A stretch of 43,163 bases of DNA, taken from assembly GCA_905235905.1 (NCBI GenBank), contig CAJONO010000006.1, positions 1 to 43,163 of the forward strand, in the 5' to 3' direction. Position 1 is the stretch's first letter. The number at the start of each line of letters is the position of its first letter. A program made the position numbers and the translations under genes. The notes below the pieces were generated by a model that did not search any database, was not told the origin of the DNA, and worked only from the letters and a program-made list of their open reading frames with translations. Below, piece by piece: positions 17,095-25,227 of the stretch. This DNA comes from an uncultured Prevotella sp. (GTDB lineage Bacteria > Bacteroidota > Bacteroidia > Bacteroidales > Bacteroidaceae).

Positions 17095-18027
17095 TTAAAA
17101 CCCCTTGATGGCCTCTTTGACGCCAGCCATGTTGCTGCGCGATACTGGGAGGCTGTCGTGGCTATGCTTGATGACAAGCTGCATAGAGCCTGACCTGGAT
17201 ATAATCTGCTCTACTTGCTGCAAGTTGACGAGAAAGGCACGGTGACAACGCACAATCATAGGGTAGCGACGCAACTCGTCCTCCATCTGCTTCGATGTTG
17301 CACGAAGCATGTCGGTTCTTGCCTTACCTTCTTTCAGATGGCACACTTTCACGTAATTACCCACGGCCTCTATATATAATAGGTCTGCAATGTCAAGCGT
17401 GAGCGTTTCGTTGGTGGTACCCGTAAGGGTTAGCTTGTTCAGAGCATCATTGGTAAGAGCGCTGTCAGAAGTGGGGTGGGTTGGAGGAACATTGGAAATC
17501 TCGGCATTCTGAGGAACGGATAGAGCATCACTTTGACGCTGTAGCTTGTTCAGCTGTTCATTCAGCATTCTCGTTTCCTCCAGTTCTGCAGCAAGGAAGC
17601 GGCTGCGGTATTTGAAGCGCCAGTAAAGCCCGATAGTGAATGACATGAATGCAATGATGACCAGTGTTTCGAAATAGTTTCCCCACGACAGCAGATTGCT
17701 TTCCACCATGTTGCTCATGGCAAAGTGGCGGTAGAGGCAGATGGCAAGCGACACAAGGGGCGTGTTGATGAGTTGGAAACGCAGGTTTCGGCGAATGATA
17801 TAGTCGACGCCACGGTTCGTTGATCTCGGCATCCCCACGACATACTGCAAAATTATCTCTGTCACCATGCAACTGACTATGCCCAGCATGAAGATGGCAA
17901 ACAGATGAATATAAGCATGCCATTGCCATGTTTCAAGACCAAAAGGCTTGAAAATGGCCAGTGCCAGCGTCATAAACGCAATACTCAACACGCGCACGTT
18001 GAGTGTTTCTTTCTTTTCTTTTTTCAT
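17095..18027 (-). CDS. Membrane-bound LytTR DNA-binding regulator (310 aa)
   Basis: Four hydrophobic segments occupy about residues 10-150 (AFMTLALAIFKPFGLETWQW, HLFAIFMLGIVSCMVTEIIL, LVIIAFMSFTIGLYWRF among them). A coiled-coil linker and a C-terminal LytTR domain from about 210 follow, with LLYIEAVGNYVKV, RATSKQMEDEL and IVRCHRAFLVNL. It is probably a one-component membrane regulator, since no receiver domain is present. I chose the ATG at 18027; the alternative at 18099 would place the -7 element at 18036-18043 inside the gene. It may head an operon with the flavodoxin and ttcA genes. Confidence 0.82.
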   Translation of the reverse strand: MKKEKKETLNVRVLSIAFMTLALAIFKPFGLETWQWHAYIHLFAIFMLGIVSCMVTEIILQYVVGMPRSTNRGVDYIIRRNLRFQLINTPLVSLAICLYRHFAMSNMVESNLLSWGNYFETLVIIAFMSFTIGLYWRFKYRSRFLAAELEETRMLNEQLNKLQRQSDALSVPQNAEISNVPPTHPTSDSALTNDALNKLTLTGTTNETLTLDIADLLYIEAVGNYVKVCHLKEGKARTDMLRATSKQMEDELRRYPMIVRCHRAFLVNLQQVEQIISRSGSMQLVIKHSHDSLPVSRSNMAGVKEAIKGF

Positions 18028-18035
18028 ACGAGTGA

Positions 18036-18043
18036 CAAAGGTA
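18036..18043 (-). promoter_or_regulatory. -7 element just ahead of the LytTR gene
   Basis: TACCTTTG on the minus strand, only eight bases before the ATG at 18027, so the mRNA would be nearly leaderless. The closest -33 TTTG (18063-18060) is at a short spacing of 16 bases. Confidence 0.5.
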
Positions 18044-18138
18044 CGAAAAAAGGTTGTAACAAACGAGGATATTTGGAGAATTAATGCGTTTTTTCTCATT
18101 TTCCCGACTGAAACGGAGGGAGTTTGAGGAATTTGTTG

Positions 18139-18146
18139 TACATTTG
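18139..18146 (+). promoter_or_regulatory. -7 element of a candidate small RNA
   Basis: TACATTTG matches TAnnTTTG. No coding gene follows on the plus strand before the terminator at 18286-18324. The -33 region lacks a well-spaced TTG. Confidence 0.5.
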
Positions 18147-18149
18147 CAC

Positions 18150-18324
18150 CTGCCTACAAGAAAAACTTAACCCCGAATCATGTGTCTTTGATGCCTAAAT
18201 CAAAGAAAAATGCTCTCTAAACGAAAAAAAGCCTATAAAAACTTGCAAGATTTAGGAATAATGCCAATCTTTGTAACGTTCATTTCCGGCAGCCTCTTGA
18301 TTTCAAGCTGTCGGGTGTTTTTTT
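18150..18324 (+). ncRNA. Candidate small RNA of about 175 nt
   Basis: A promoter-like TACATTTG ends at 18146 and a terminator hairpin with a T-run ends at 18324, with no credible gene between. Inside is a perfect 7-bp hairpin, CTTTGAT (18186-18192) with ATCAAAG (18199-18205), and a weaker pairing of AGATT with AATCT further on. CTGCC at 18150 could pair with GGCAG at 18288 and close the 5' and 3' ends. A 9-codon frame from 18191 (MPKSKKNAL) is probably chance. The size would suit 6S RNA, but I cannot show its central bubble. Confidence 0.45.
18286..18324 (+). terminator. Rho-independent terminator, plus strand
   Basis: CCGGCAGC (18286-18293) pairs with GCTGTCGG (18307-18314, one G-T pair), followed by GTG and seven T. 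It ends the candidate small RNA. Confidence 0.75.
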
Positions 18325-18325
18325 A

Positions 18326-18354
18326 TGCATAAAAAAGACCGCCACGACGGACGG
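18326..18354 (-). terminator. Rho-independent terminator, minus strand
   Basis: On the minus strand CCGTC, six bases, GGCGG (one G-T pair) is followed by TCTTTTTTAT. It lies back to back with the plus-strand terminator and would end transcription of the secreted-protein operon starting above 20625. Confidence 0.6.
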
Positions 18355-18381
18355 CCTGTAAGATAATAATGTGGAGAAATG

Positions 18382-18429
18382 AAGGGCGGGAATCCGAGGC
18401 CGAGGATGTCGGCATGGGTTCCCGCTCTT
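18382..18429. repeat. Compound hairpin downstream of the secreted-protein operon
   Basis: AAGGGCGGGAA (18382-18392) pairs with TTCCCGCTCTT (18419-18429) with one mismatch. Inside it GCCGA (18399-18403) pairs with TCGGC (18409-18413). There is no T-run, so it more likely protects the 3' end of the mRNA than terminates. Confidence 0.5.
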
Positions 18430-18494
18430 GCTGATAGTTTGGACTCAAAGGCTCGTAAAGCAAATAAAGTCGAGACGTGTACTTACTTGCTTAC

Positions 18495-19643
18495 TTACTT
18501 GGTGGTCATAATCCGCTTTCGATGGCCTATGATATAGATACCTCTCCGAACAGGTGTTGACACACGCCGCCCGTTAAGGTCGAAGACAGAGCCTGCCTTT
18601 GAGGGACTGGCAGAGGTAATGTCCATGCCTGTTGCAATATCCACACGTTCGTAACAGACATCCATCTGCGAAGCGCTGCCACTGACATCATAGACGGCCA
18701 GATAGTAAGTGCCGCTGTCGGCTGTGCGCATGCGTATCTGGCGGCTGGTGGTCTTTGCAAGTTCCGTGCCGTCGGGGCCGAACAGCTGCATGGCAGACGG
18801 CACGTTGACGGTGAACAGCACACTGTCGCCCGTTTCGGCATCGGCCTTGAACCAGCTGATGCCATCCGTCTCGGGTACGGCAGTATGCTTGGCCTGCTTC
18901 TCCTCCAACTGCTCGGCAAGCACAGGCTCGCTGGTACTCAGGTCGGCATACTGGGCAGCGTCCTCTATATAGCTGTAGTCGTCGGCGTAGAAACGGAAGT
19001 AGATGTCGTTCTTGGCCATCACCACAGGCTCGCCGTCGTCTATGCAGAAATAGAAGTTGTCGCTGCGCAGTGGTGCCGGGGTGACGCCGCTCACGTCGAG
19101 GTCGGCCAGCAGGTGGTAGGGATAGACGGGGGCGTCAAGCGTCTCGCTGCCGACGAGTGTGTCCCAGCTGTTGACGTAGTACTCATAGCGCACGATGCCG
19201 CCCATAGGCACTTTCACAAAGAGCGACGACTGCTGGCCGATCACCGTCTGACTGAGGTCAGAAATTGCGATGTTGAAGGTATGGATGCCGTTCTGCAGGG
19301 CCGACACGTCGAGGCTGAGTCCCATGCCGCTAACGACCGTTCCCGTCTGCGCTGCCTCTGTGTCGTCGTCGAACCAGTAGCGGTAGAGCAGCGCCTCGCT
19401 GGTCTCCACTTTCAGGAACACTCGTGCAGTCAGGGTGGCGGGTGTGCCGTCGGCATCGTCGACAGCCACGAAGAGCTGGTGCAGTCCGTTCTGCAAGGCC
19501 GACACGTCGAGGTCTATATGGGCAGAGCCCGTTCCCCTCACCGCCTGCTCCGTCTGGTTGTCGAACCACAAGCGGTACTGGCTCTGGCCGTGAAGGTTGA
19601 TGGCCATGCAGGCGAACAATGATAAGATAATGAGTTTTCTCAT
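18495..19643 (-). CDS. Secreted protein with tandem repeats and a C-terminal sorting-like tail (382 aa)
   Basis: The signal peptide is MRKLIILSLFACMAINLHGQ. Two homologous repeats of about 60 residues follow, each with an aromatic (Y)RLWFD/YRYWFD strand and the shared core LDVSALQNG(L/I)H. A weaker third unit begins VRYEYYVNSWDT. The C-terminus (SVFDLNGRRVSTPVRRGIYI) resembles the short C-terminal tails of Bacteroidetes secreted proteins, related to type IX secretion signals. I chose the ATG at 19643 because it starts the signal peptide and lies 16 bases after the upstream stop. The function is unknown; surface display or secretion is inferred. Confidence 0.75.
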   Translation of the reverse strand: MRKLIILSLFACMAINLHGQSQYRLWFDNQTEQAVRGTGSAHIDLDVSALQNGLHQLFVAVDDADGTPATLTARVFLKVETSEALLYRYWFDDDTEAAQTGTVVSGMGLSLDVSALQNGIHTFNIAISDLSQTVIGQQSSLFVKVPMGGIVRYEYYVNSWDTLVGSETLDAPVYPYHLLADLDVSGVTPAPLRSDNFYFCIDDGEPVVMAKNDIYFRFYADDYSYIEDAAQYADLSTSEPVLAEQLEEKQAKHTAVPETDGISWFKADAETGDSVLFTVNVPSAMQLFGPDGTELAKTTSRQIRMRTADSGTYYLAVYDVSGSASQMDVCYERVDIATGMDITSASPSKAGSVFDLNGRRVSTPVRRGIYIIGHRKRIMTTK

Positions 19644-19659
19644 AGCCACTCGTGTTTTT

Positions 19660-20625
19660 TTATTCTGCATCACCTACTTCAATATCCACGCTCAGTTTAC
19701 CATCGCGTGTGGACTTTGGAGCTACCGTCAGCCGTTTGATGAACGGTCGGTCGAGCCACGGCGAGAAGGGTAGGCTGCCGCCGTAGATGCCCACCTCGGT
19801 GCCGTCGCTGCCTATGTACTTGGTCTTGGCCTCGTCGGTCAGCGTCAGGTCGCGGGTGTACCAGGTGGCCTCTGCGTCGTAGTTGCTGAACAGCGTCGTC
19901 ACGTCCTCAACCACGTAGTTGTTGCTGCCGTGGTCAGCATCAACAGCAAATGTAGTGACACAGTGGTCGGCAGTGCCGCTGAAAGAATGGTTTCCAGAAA
20001 GAATACAATTATAATAGATGCCAGGATAATAATTGGCACTCGCGCTCGAATAGCCATCATCGATTATGCAGTTGTAAAAACAATAGTATCCTCTTTGATT
20101 CACTTTCGCAATGTAGCTGTTGTAGGCTTTCAAATCTACTGACCCAATGCTTTTCTCCACATTGCTAATTTTACAATTAGTGACGATGAAATTTCGTATT
20201 TTTGTATAAGAGCTGATGCTTTCGGGATTTACTTTGTTGATTGTACACTTGTTCAGAAAGACATTAGCATTATCTGTAGCAAATGATATAGCATTAGATA
20301 TGAACAAGCCCTCTAAGGATAAATCCTTTGAAGTAAGATTCACACTTATTTGACCACTGATTCTCGTCTGCCTCCCCTGCTCGTCAGCCTCCATGCCTGC
20401 CCCACGTAATGTGATGGCTTTGGAGATGGTACATCCGTTGAATGTTCCAGAAGACAGGGTGATGACATCGCCGTCGGCAGCTGCGGCCATAGCTTCGGAG
20501 AGAGCGTCAACACCTGTGAACGACGACAGCGTATCGTTGTGTACGAGTGTTGCAAACTGGGTTTGTGCGGTAGCCTGCATCGTGAAGAATAATGCGGCTG
20601 CCATCAATGAGATTGTTTTTTTCAT
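19660..20625 (-). CDS. Secreted right-handed beta-helix-like protein (321 aa)
   Basis: The signal peptide is MKKTISLMAAALFFTMQATAQ. It is followed by FATLVHNDTLSSFTGVDALSE and AAAADGDVITLSSGTFNG, the usual entry to a parallel beta-helix. Repeated short strands (LFISNAISF, CTINKV, NFIVTNCKISN, CFYNCIIDDGY, IYYNCILSGNH) form the helix coils. The C-terminus ends RLTVAPKSTRDGKLSVDIEV. DNA for the helix coils (about 20000-20340) is visibly richer in A and T than both ends of the gene. The ATG at 20625 starts the signal peptide; the upstream ATG at 20664 is a longer alternative. Polysaccharide binding or adhesion is possible but not shown. Confidence 0.75.
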   Translation of the reverse strand: MKKTISLMAAALFFTMQATAQTQFATLVHNDTLSSFTGVDALSEAMAAAADGDVITLSSGTFNGCTISKAITLRGAGMEADEQGRQTRISGQISVNLTSKDLSLEGLFISNAISFATDNANVFLNKCTINKVNPESISSYTKIRNFIVTNCKISNVEKSIGSVDLKAYNSYIAKVNQRGYYCFYNCIIDDGYSSASANYYPGIYYNCILSGNHSFSGTADHCVTTFAVDADHGSNNYVVEDVTTLFSNYDAEATWYTRDLTLTDEAKTKYIGSDGTEVGIYGGSLPFSPWLDRPFIKRLTVAPKSTRDGKLSVDIEVGDAE

Positions 20626-20640
20626 GTTGTTGAATGAATT

Positions 20641-20677
20641 GAATAAGAAAAGGCGTGTAACCATCCGATGCTTATTC
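20641..20677 (-). repeat. Small hairpin in the leader of the beta-helix gene
   Basis: GAATAAG (20641-20647) and CTTATTC (20671-20677) are perfect 7-bp complements with a 23-base loop, directly adjoining the large nested repeat at 20678-20807. The near arm starts 16 bases upstream of the ATG at 20625, close to the ribosome-binding region. Confidence 0.55.
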
Positions 20678-20807
20678 TCAGCTTCTTGGTTACCGGCAAG
20701 TGACCATCAATGCAAACAAGCAAGAACAGTTCACGCCCCCTTACGGGCGTGAACCTTCTGAACAGCTTGCTCTCGCATTGGAATATTTTGCCGGTATTCG
20801 AAGCTGA
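20678..20807 (-). promoter_or_regulatory. 130-bp nested inverted repeat, candidate structured leader RNA
   Basis: Five successive arms pair with partners in mirror order: TCAGCTTC (20678-20685) with GAAGCTGA (20800-20807); TACCGGCAA (20691-20699) with TTGCCGGTA (20788-20796); AATGC (20709-20713) with GCATT (20775-20779); AGCAAG (20719-20724) with CTTGCT (20766-20771); GTTCACGCCC (20729-20738) with GGGCGTGAAC (20745-20754). That is 38 perfect base pairs with asymmetric internal loops of 3-11 bases and a 6-base terminal loop. It lies in the 5' leader of the beta-helix operon. It matches no riboswitch I know; a DNA cruciform or mobile-element scar is an alternative. Confidence 0.75.
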
Positions 20808-20999
20808 GAGAGACAAGAGCAGAAAGCTCAAGTATCATAAAGTACGAACGGGAACGACGCACAATCCTTTTGTGTTATAGAATTACGTTTAAGTTCCCTC
20901 TTGGGAGTGCCTCGCTGTGCCTGGCTGTGCTCCCCATTACGTTGTGTACTGTCTGTTTCTTGTTTTTAGTTTTAATTCGTTACTATTATTTATTTGTCT
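20808..20999. other. Non-coding stretch between the nested repeat and the toxin relic
   Basis: No convincing gene. It holds a short CACAA/TTGTG hairpin near 20861-20875, a repeated GCTGTGC word near 20914-20931, and AT-rich sequence up to the relic. A plus-strand frame across it is open but has no ribosome site or family resemblance. Confidence 0.5.
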
Positions 21000-21160
21000 T
21001 TAGAATAAATCCGAATGTGTACCCGTATCAACGAGTATCAGACGCAGCTGACAGTCATCCTGCTCCCAGATGAGCAGCCGTCGGGTTGCATGTGACACTC
21101 CCAGCAGCCTTTGTACTTGCCCGTCAGTTTATGAGGATATTTGTTCTTATAGGTGCAAAA
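21000..21160 (-). pseudogene. Frameshifted remnant of a YafQ/RelE-family toxin gene
   Basis: The minus strand encodes YPHKLTGKYKGCWECHMQPD. After a one-base loss near 21078 the next frame continues LLIWEQDDCQLRLILVDTG and ends HSDLF with TAA at 21000-21002. Together these are the C-terminal half of a YafQ-type mRNA interferase, where the family reads HxLxGxxxGxxECHIxPDWLLIW; the lost base removes the Trp codon. The N-terminal half is absent and the frame closes at 21161-21163, so the gene is dead by truncation and frameshift. No partner antitoxin is recognisable beside it. Confidence 0.75.
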
Positions 21161-21163
21161 TTA
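21156..21163 (-). promoter_or_regulatory. -7-like element pointing into the secreted-protein operon
   Basis: TAATTTTG on the minus strand. If used, transcription would cross the toxin relic and the nested repeat before reaching the ATG at 20625, giving a leader of about 520 nt. The -33 match is poor (nearest TTG 23 bases away). Confidence 0.4.
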
Positions 21164-21490
21164 AGCAAAAATCTGCAATTCCGGCACAACAAACTGCTAA
21201 AATCACATAAAATGTGATGATTTTGCTCATTTTTTCGTTTCCGTATGCTCATAATGAGAGATTTTTGCTACTTTTGTATTCAAAATTTGAATTTTTGGAA
21301 AGAGAGCCAACAGTTTATCGGCACGACATCAAAATTCTTCAAGGACGGAATCTGATTTACATTATAAATAATAAGGAGAAAAAGGGAGAAATGGATACGC
21401 AATGGTATTCAATATTACAACATTTCGAGAATAAAAACGGTAGATGAAACAAAAAAAATAAAGATTTTAGCAAGATTTTGCAATCTCCGC
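21164..21490. other. AT-rich spacer with operator-like palindrome and a possible leader peptide
   Basis: ATCACAT (21202-21208) and ATGTGAT (21212-21218) form a 7-bp palindrome around AAA. A plus-strand TACTTTTG lies at 21269-21276. A frame of 18 codons (21391-21447, MDTQWYSILQHFENKNGR) has a purine-rich site (AAGGAG, GGGAG) ahead of its ATG, but no homology is apparent. No other gene is visible. Confidence 0.4.
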
Positions 21491-21521
21491 TTTGCAATTT
21501 GAGGATTTTTTCGTAACTTTG
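21491..21521 (+). promoter_or_regulatory. Consensus promoter of the AAA/DUF4143 gene
   Basis: TTTG (21491-21494), 19 bases, TAACTTTG (21514-21521): an exact match to the Bacteroidetes form, 26 bases before the ATG at 21548. Confidence 0.8.
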
Positions 21522-21547
21522 CAGCTGTTTTTTTAACAAATCTTGTA

Positions 21548-22735
21548 ATGGAAGCTTTCTTCAGAACACATCGGTACTTGGTAGAACATGTCAACGCGCC
21601 TGTTCGCAGAACCCTTATGGACGAGATTGACTGGAACGAACGCATGATAGGCATCAAGGGAACACGGGGCATTGGAAAGACAACATTCTTATTGCAGTAT
21701 GCCAAAGAGAAGTTCGAACTGAGCGACAAGCAGTGCCTCTACATCAATATGAACAACTTCTATTTTCAGGGTAGGGGTATTGCCGACTTTGCCGGCGAGT
21801 TCTATCATCGCGGCGGTCGTGTACTGCTCATTGACCAAGTGTTTAAGCAGGACAACTGGTCGCACGAGCTGCGCAAGTGTTACGACCTTTATCCGGGACT
21901 AAAAATAGTGTTTACAGGTAGTAGCGTGATGCGTCTGAAAGATGAGAATCCAGAGTTGAACGGTATCGTGAAGTCCTACAACCTGCGTGGCTTTTCGTTT
22001 CGTGAGTTTGTTAATCTGCTTACGGGCAACACTTTCCGCCCCTATACTTTGGAAGAGATTCTGCGCGACCATGAGCGCATCGTGAAGCAGATTCTGCCCC
22101 ATGTGTCGCCAAACAGATACTTCCAGGACTACATTCATCACGGTTTCTACCCCTTCTTTCAGGAGCACCGTAACTACTCGGAGAACCTGCTGAAGACAAT
22201 GAACATGATGACCGAGGTGGACATCCTGCTCATTAAACAGATAGAGCTGAAGTATCTGCCAAAAATCAAGAAACTCTTCTATGAGCTGGCCGAGGAGGGG
22301 CCGAAGGCTCCTAATGTGAGCAAACTGGCTCAGGATATCGAAACCAGTCGCGCCACGGTGATGAACTACATCAAGTATCTCACCGATGCCCGCCTGCTTA
22401 ACATGATTTATCCACAGGGCGAGGATTTCCCGAAGAAGCCATCGAAGGTGATGCTCCACAACTCGAACCTGCTATATGCCATCTATCCCATTCACGTTGA
22501 GAAGCAAACAGCCATGGAAACCTTCTTCGTCAATTCCCTGTGGAAAGACCACAAGGTGAACCAAACAGGCCGCGACCCCTATTTCCTTGTCGACGGCCAT
22601 TTGAAGTTCCGAATCTGCGATGCCGATGCCCATAATAAAGTAAGATATGCGCCAGACACAATCTATGCCCGATACAATACTGAGATTGGCAAAGACAACC
22701 GCATTCCTCTTTGGCTCCTTGGCTTCCTTTACTAA
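21548..22735 (+). CDS. AAA ATPase with DUF4143 domain (395 aa)
   Basis: The N-terminal AAA_14 domain has the P-loop GTRGIGKTT (residues 38-46) and the sensor-like IVFTGSSVMRLKD. A winged-helix region (KLAQDIETSRATVMNYIKYL) and the DUF4143 C-terminal part with HNSNLLYAI follow. The Walker B segment reads RVLLIDQVFKQDNW: Asp96 is kept but the next residue, usually the catalytic Glu in this family (DEI), is Gln97. Expanded families of such ATPases are common in gut Bacteroidetes and their role is unknown. It stands alone with a strong promoter; the flanking spacer is AT-rich. Confidence 0.88.
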   Translation: MEAFFRTHRYLVEHVNAPVRRTLMDEIDWNERMIGIKGTRGIGKTTFLLQYAKEKFELSDKQCLYINMNNFYFQGRGIADFAGEFYHRGGRVLLIDQVFKQDNWSHELRKCYDLYPGLKIVFTGSSVMRLKDENPELNGIVKSYNLRGFSFREFVNLLTGNTFRPYTLEEILRDHERIVKQILPHVSPNRYFQDYIHHGFYPFFQEHRNYSENLLKTMNMMTEVDILLIKQIELKYLPKIKKLFYELAEEGPKAPNVSKLAQDIETSRATVMNYIKYLTDARLLNMIYPQGEDFPKKPSKVMLHNSNLLYAIYPIHVEKQTAMETFFVNSLWKDHKVNQTGRDPYFLVDGHLKFRICDADAHNKVRYAPDTIYARYNTEIGKDNRIPLWLLGFLY

Positions 22736-22897
22736 GAACATCCCTATATTCATTCTGTAAGGGTTTTCTTTTTGTGAACGAGACAACCTTGTTCTAAGTC
22801 TGCCACTTTGGCAGTCAGCAGCCTTTGGCATGGTTTTGGCAGAGTGTTGGTCAGATTGAATATTTACAACTAATTATTTTTAATAAAACAAAGAGTT

Positions 22898-23170
22898 ATG
22901 ACAATCAAACCATTAGCTGACCGCGTGTTGGTGATACCTGCACCGGCCGAAGAGAAGATTGGTGGCATTATTATTCCTGACACCGCAAAAGAGAAACCCC
23001 TACGTGGCACCATCAAGGCCGTGGGCAAGGGAACAAAGGACGAGGAAATGCTCCTGAAGGAGGGCGACGAAGTGCTCTATGGAAAGTATAGCGGCACCGA
23101 GATTGAACTCAACGGCGAGAAGTTTTTGATGATGCGCCAGAGCGATGTTTTAGCAATCATTGAAAAATAA
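22898..23170 (+). CDS. groES: Co-chaperonin GroES (90 aa)
   Basis: Forms the seven-subunit lid of the GroEL folding chamber. [14 protein letters not shown] starts the fold, [19 protein letters not shown] is the mobile loop that binds GroEL, and [19 protein letters not shown] is the conserved C-terminal barrel. It lies upstream of groEL but is separated from it by an unusual 155-base spacer holding a fold-back repeat. No CIRCE operator is seen in the 160 bases upstream. Confidence 0.96.
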   Translation: MTIKPLADRVLVIPAPAEEKIGGIIIPDTAKEKPLRGTIKAVGKGTKDEEMLLKEGDEVLYGKYSGTEIELNGEKFLMMRQSDVLAIIEK

Positions 23171-23172
23171 TA

Positions 23173-23317
23173 CCCACCCCCGACCCCTCCTGAGGAGAGG
23201 GGAGTCTGAATAGACATGGAGGTGGAAAACTGAAAACATTTATTTTTTATAAAAGGTAGCTTGGAACCCCCAAAAACTAACCAAGCGCCCCTCCCCTCGG
23301 GAGGGGATGGGGGTGGA
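23173..23317. repeat. Fold-back repeat element inserted between groES and groEL
   Basis: The ends are imperfect inverted repeats: CCACCCCCGACCCCTCC (23174-23190) and GGAGGGGATGGGGGTGG (23300-23316), pairing at 15 of 17 positions. Each end is also a hairpin (CCCCTCC-TGA-GGAGAGGGG and CCCCTCCC-CTC-GGGAGGGG). The roughly 85-base interior is AT-rich with TTTATTTTTTAT. There is no coding capacity and no clear target-site duplication. This is a MITE- or REP-like intergenic repeat; similar GC-rich hairpins are scattered in Bacteroidetes genomes. Confidence 0.75.
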
Positions 23318-23322
23318 TTTAA

Positions 23323-24957
<1,635 letters not shown>

Positions 24958-24977
24958 AGTGAACTGACAAAAAGACG

Positions 24978-25013
24978 AAACGCACTTCCCGAATGTGGGA
25001 AGTGCGTTTTTTT
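24978..25013 (+). terminator. Rho-independent terminator of groESL
   Basis: AAACGCACTTCCC (24978-24990) pairs with GGGAAGTGCGTTT (24997-25009) around a 6-base loop, and the 3' arm runs into seven T (25007-25013). Confidence 0.9.
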
Positions 25014-25090
25014 AATGATTACCCATGAATATTTATTCACTTTAGAAATCTTTCAATTCGCTGATTTCCAACGTGTTATAATACAGCCTG

Positions 25091-25160
25091 AATTACGTTC
25101 CAATCCATGCTGAATTACACGGCAATTTGAGTTAAATTGCATCGTAATTCAGCATGGATT
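25091..25160. repeat. 11-bp-phased AATT palindromic element, copy B
   Basis: AATCCATGCTGAATTAC (25102-25118) and GTAATTCAGCATGGATT (25144-25160) are a perfect 17-bp inverted repeat. An inner GCAATTT/AAATTGC hairpin is at 25122-25140. AATT starts at 25091, 25113, 25124, 25135 and 25146, with AATC at 25102 and GATT at 25157: seven consecutive 11-bp steps. AACGTGTT flanks both sides as a direct repeat (25070-25077, 25064-25071 shifted copies near 25164-25171). It lies between the convergent groEL and glycosylhydrolase genes. Confidence 0.85.
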
Positions 25161-25227
25161 CCAAACGTGTTCCTGTAAAGTCCGAAAATGCATGATTATG
25201 CATACGAAAAAAGATAGACTTCGGTTA

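Noticed and set aside
18885..19622. Plus-strand frame of 245 codons opposite the secreted repeat protein
   Set aside because: An antisense shadow caused by the high GC content and codon bias of the real minus-strand gene.
20870..21073. Plus-strand frame of 67 codons upstream of the ATPase gene
   Set aside because: Low-complexity hydrophobic translation opposite the YafQ relic, without a ribosome site or promoter.
22736..22897. Possible CIRCE heat-shock operator upstream of groES
   Set aside because: No TTAGCACTC-N9-GAGTGCTAA or close variant is present.
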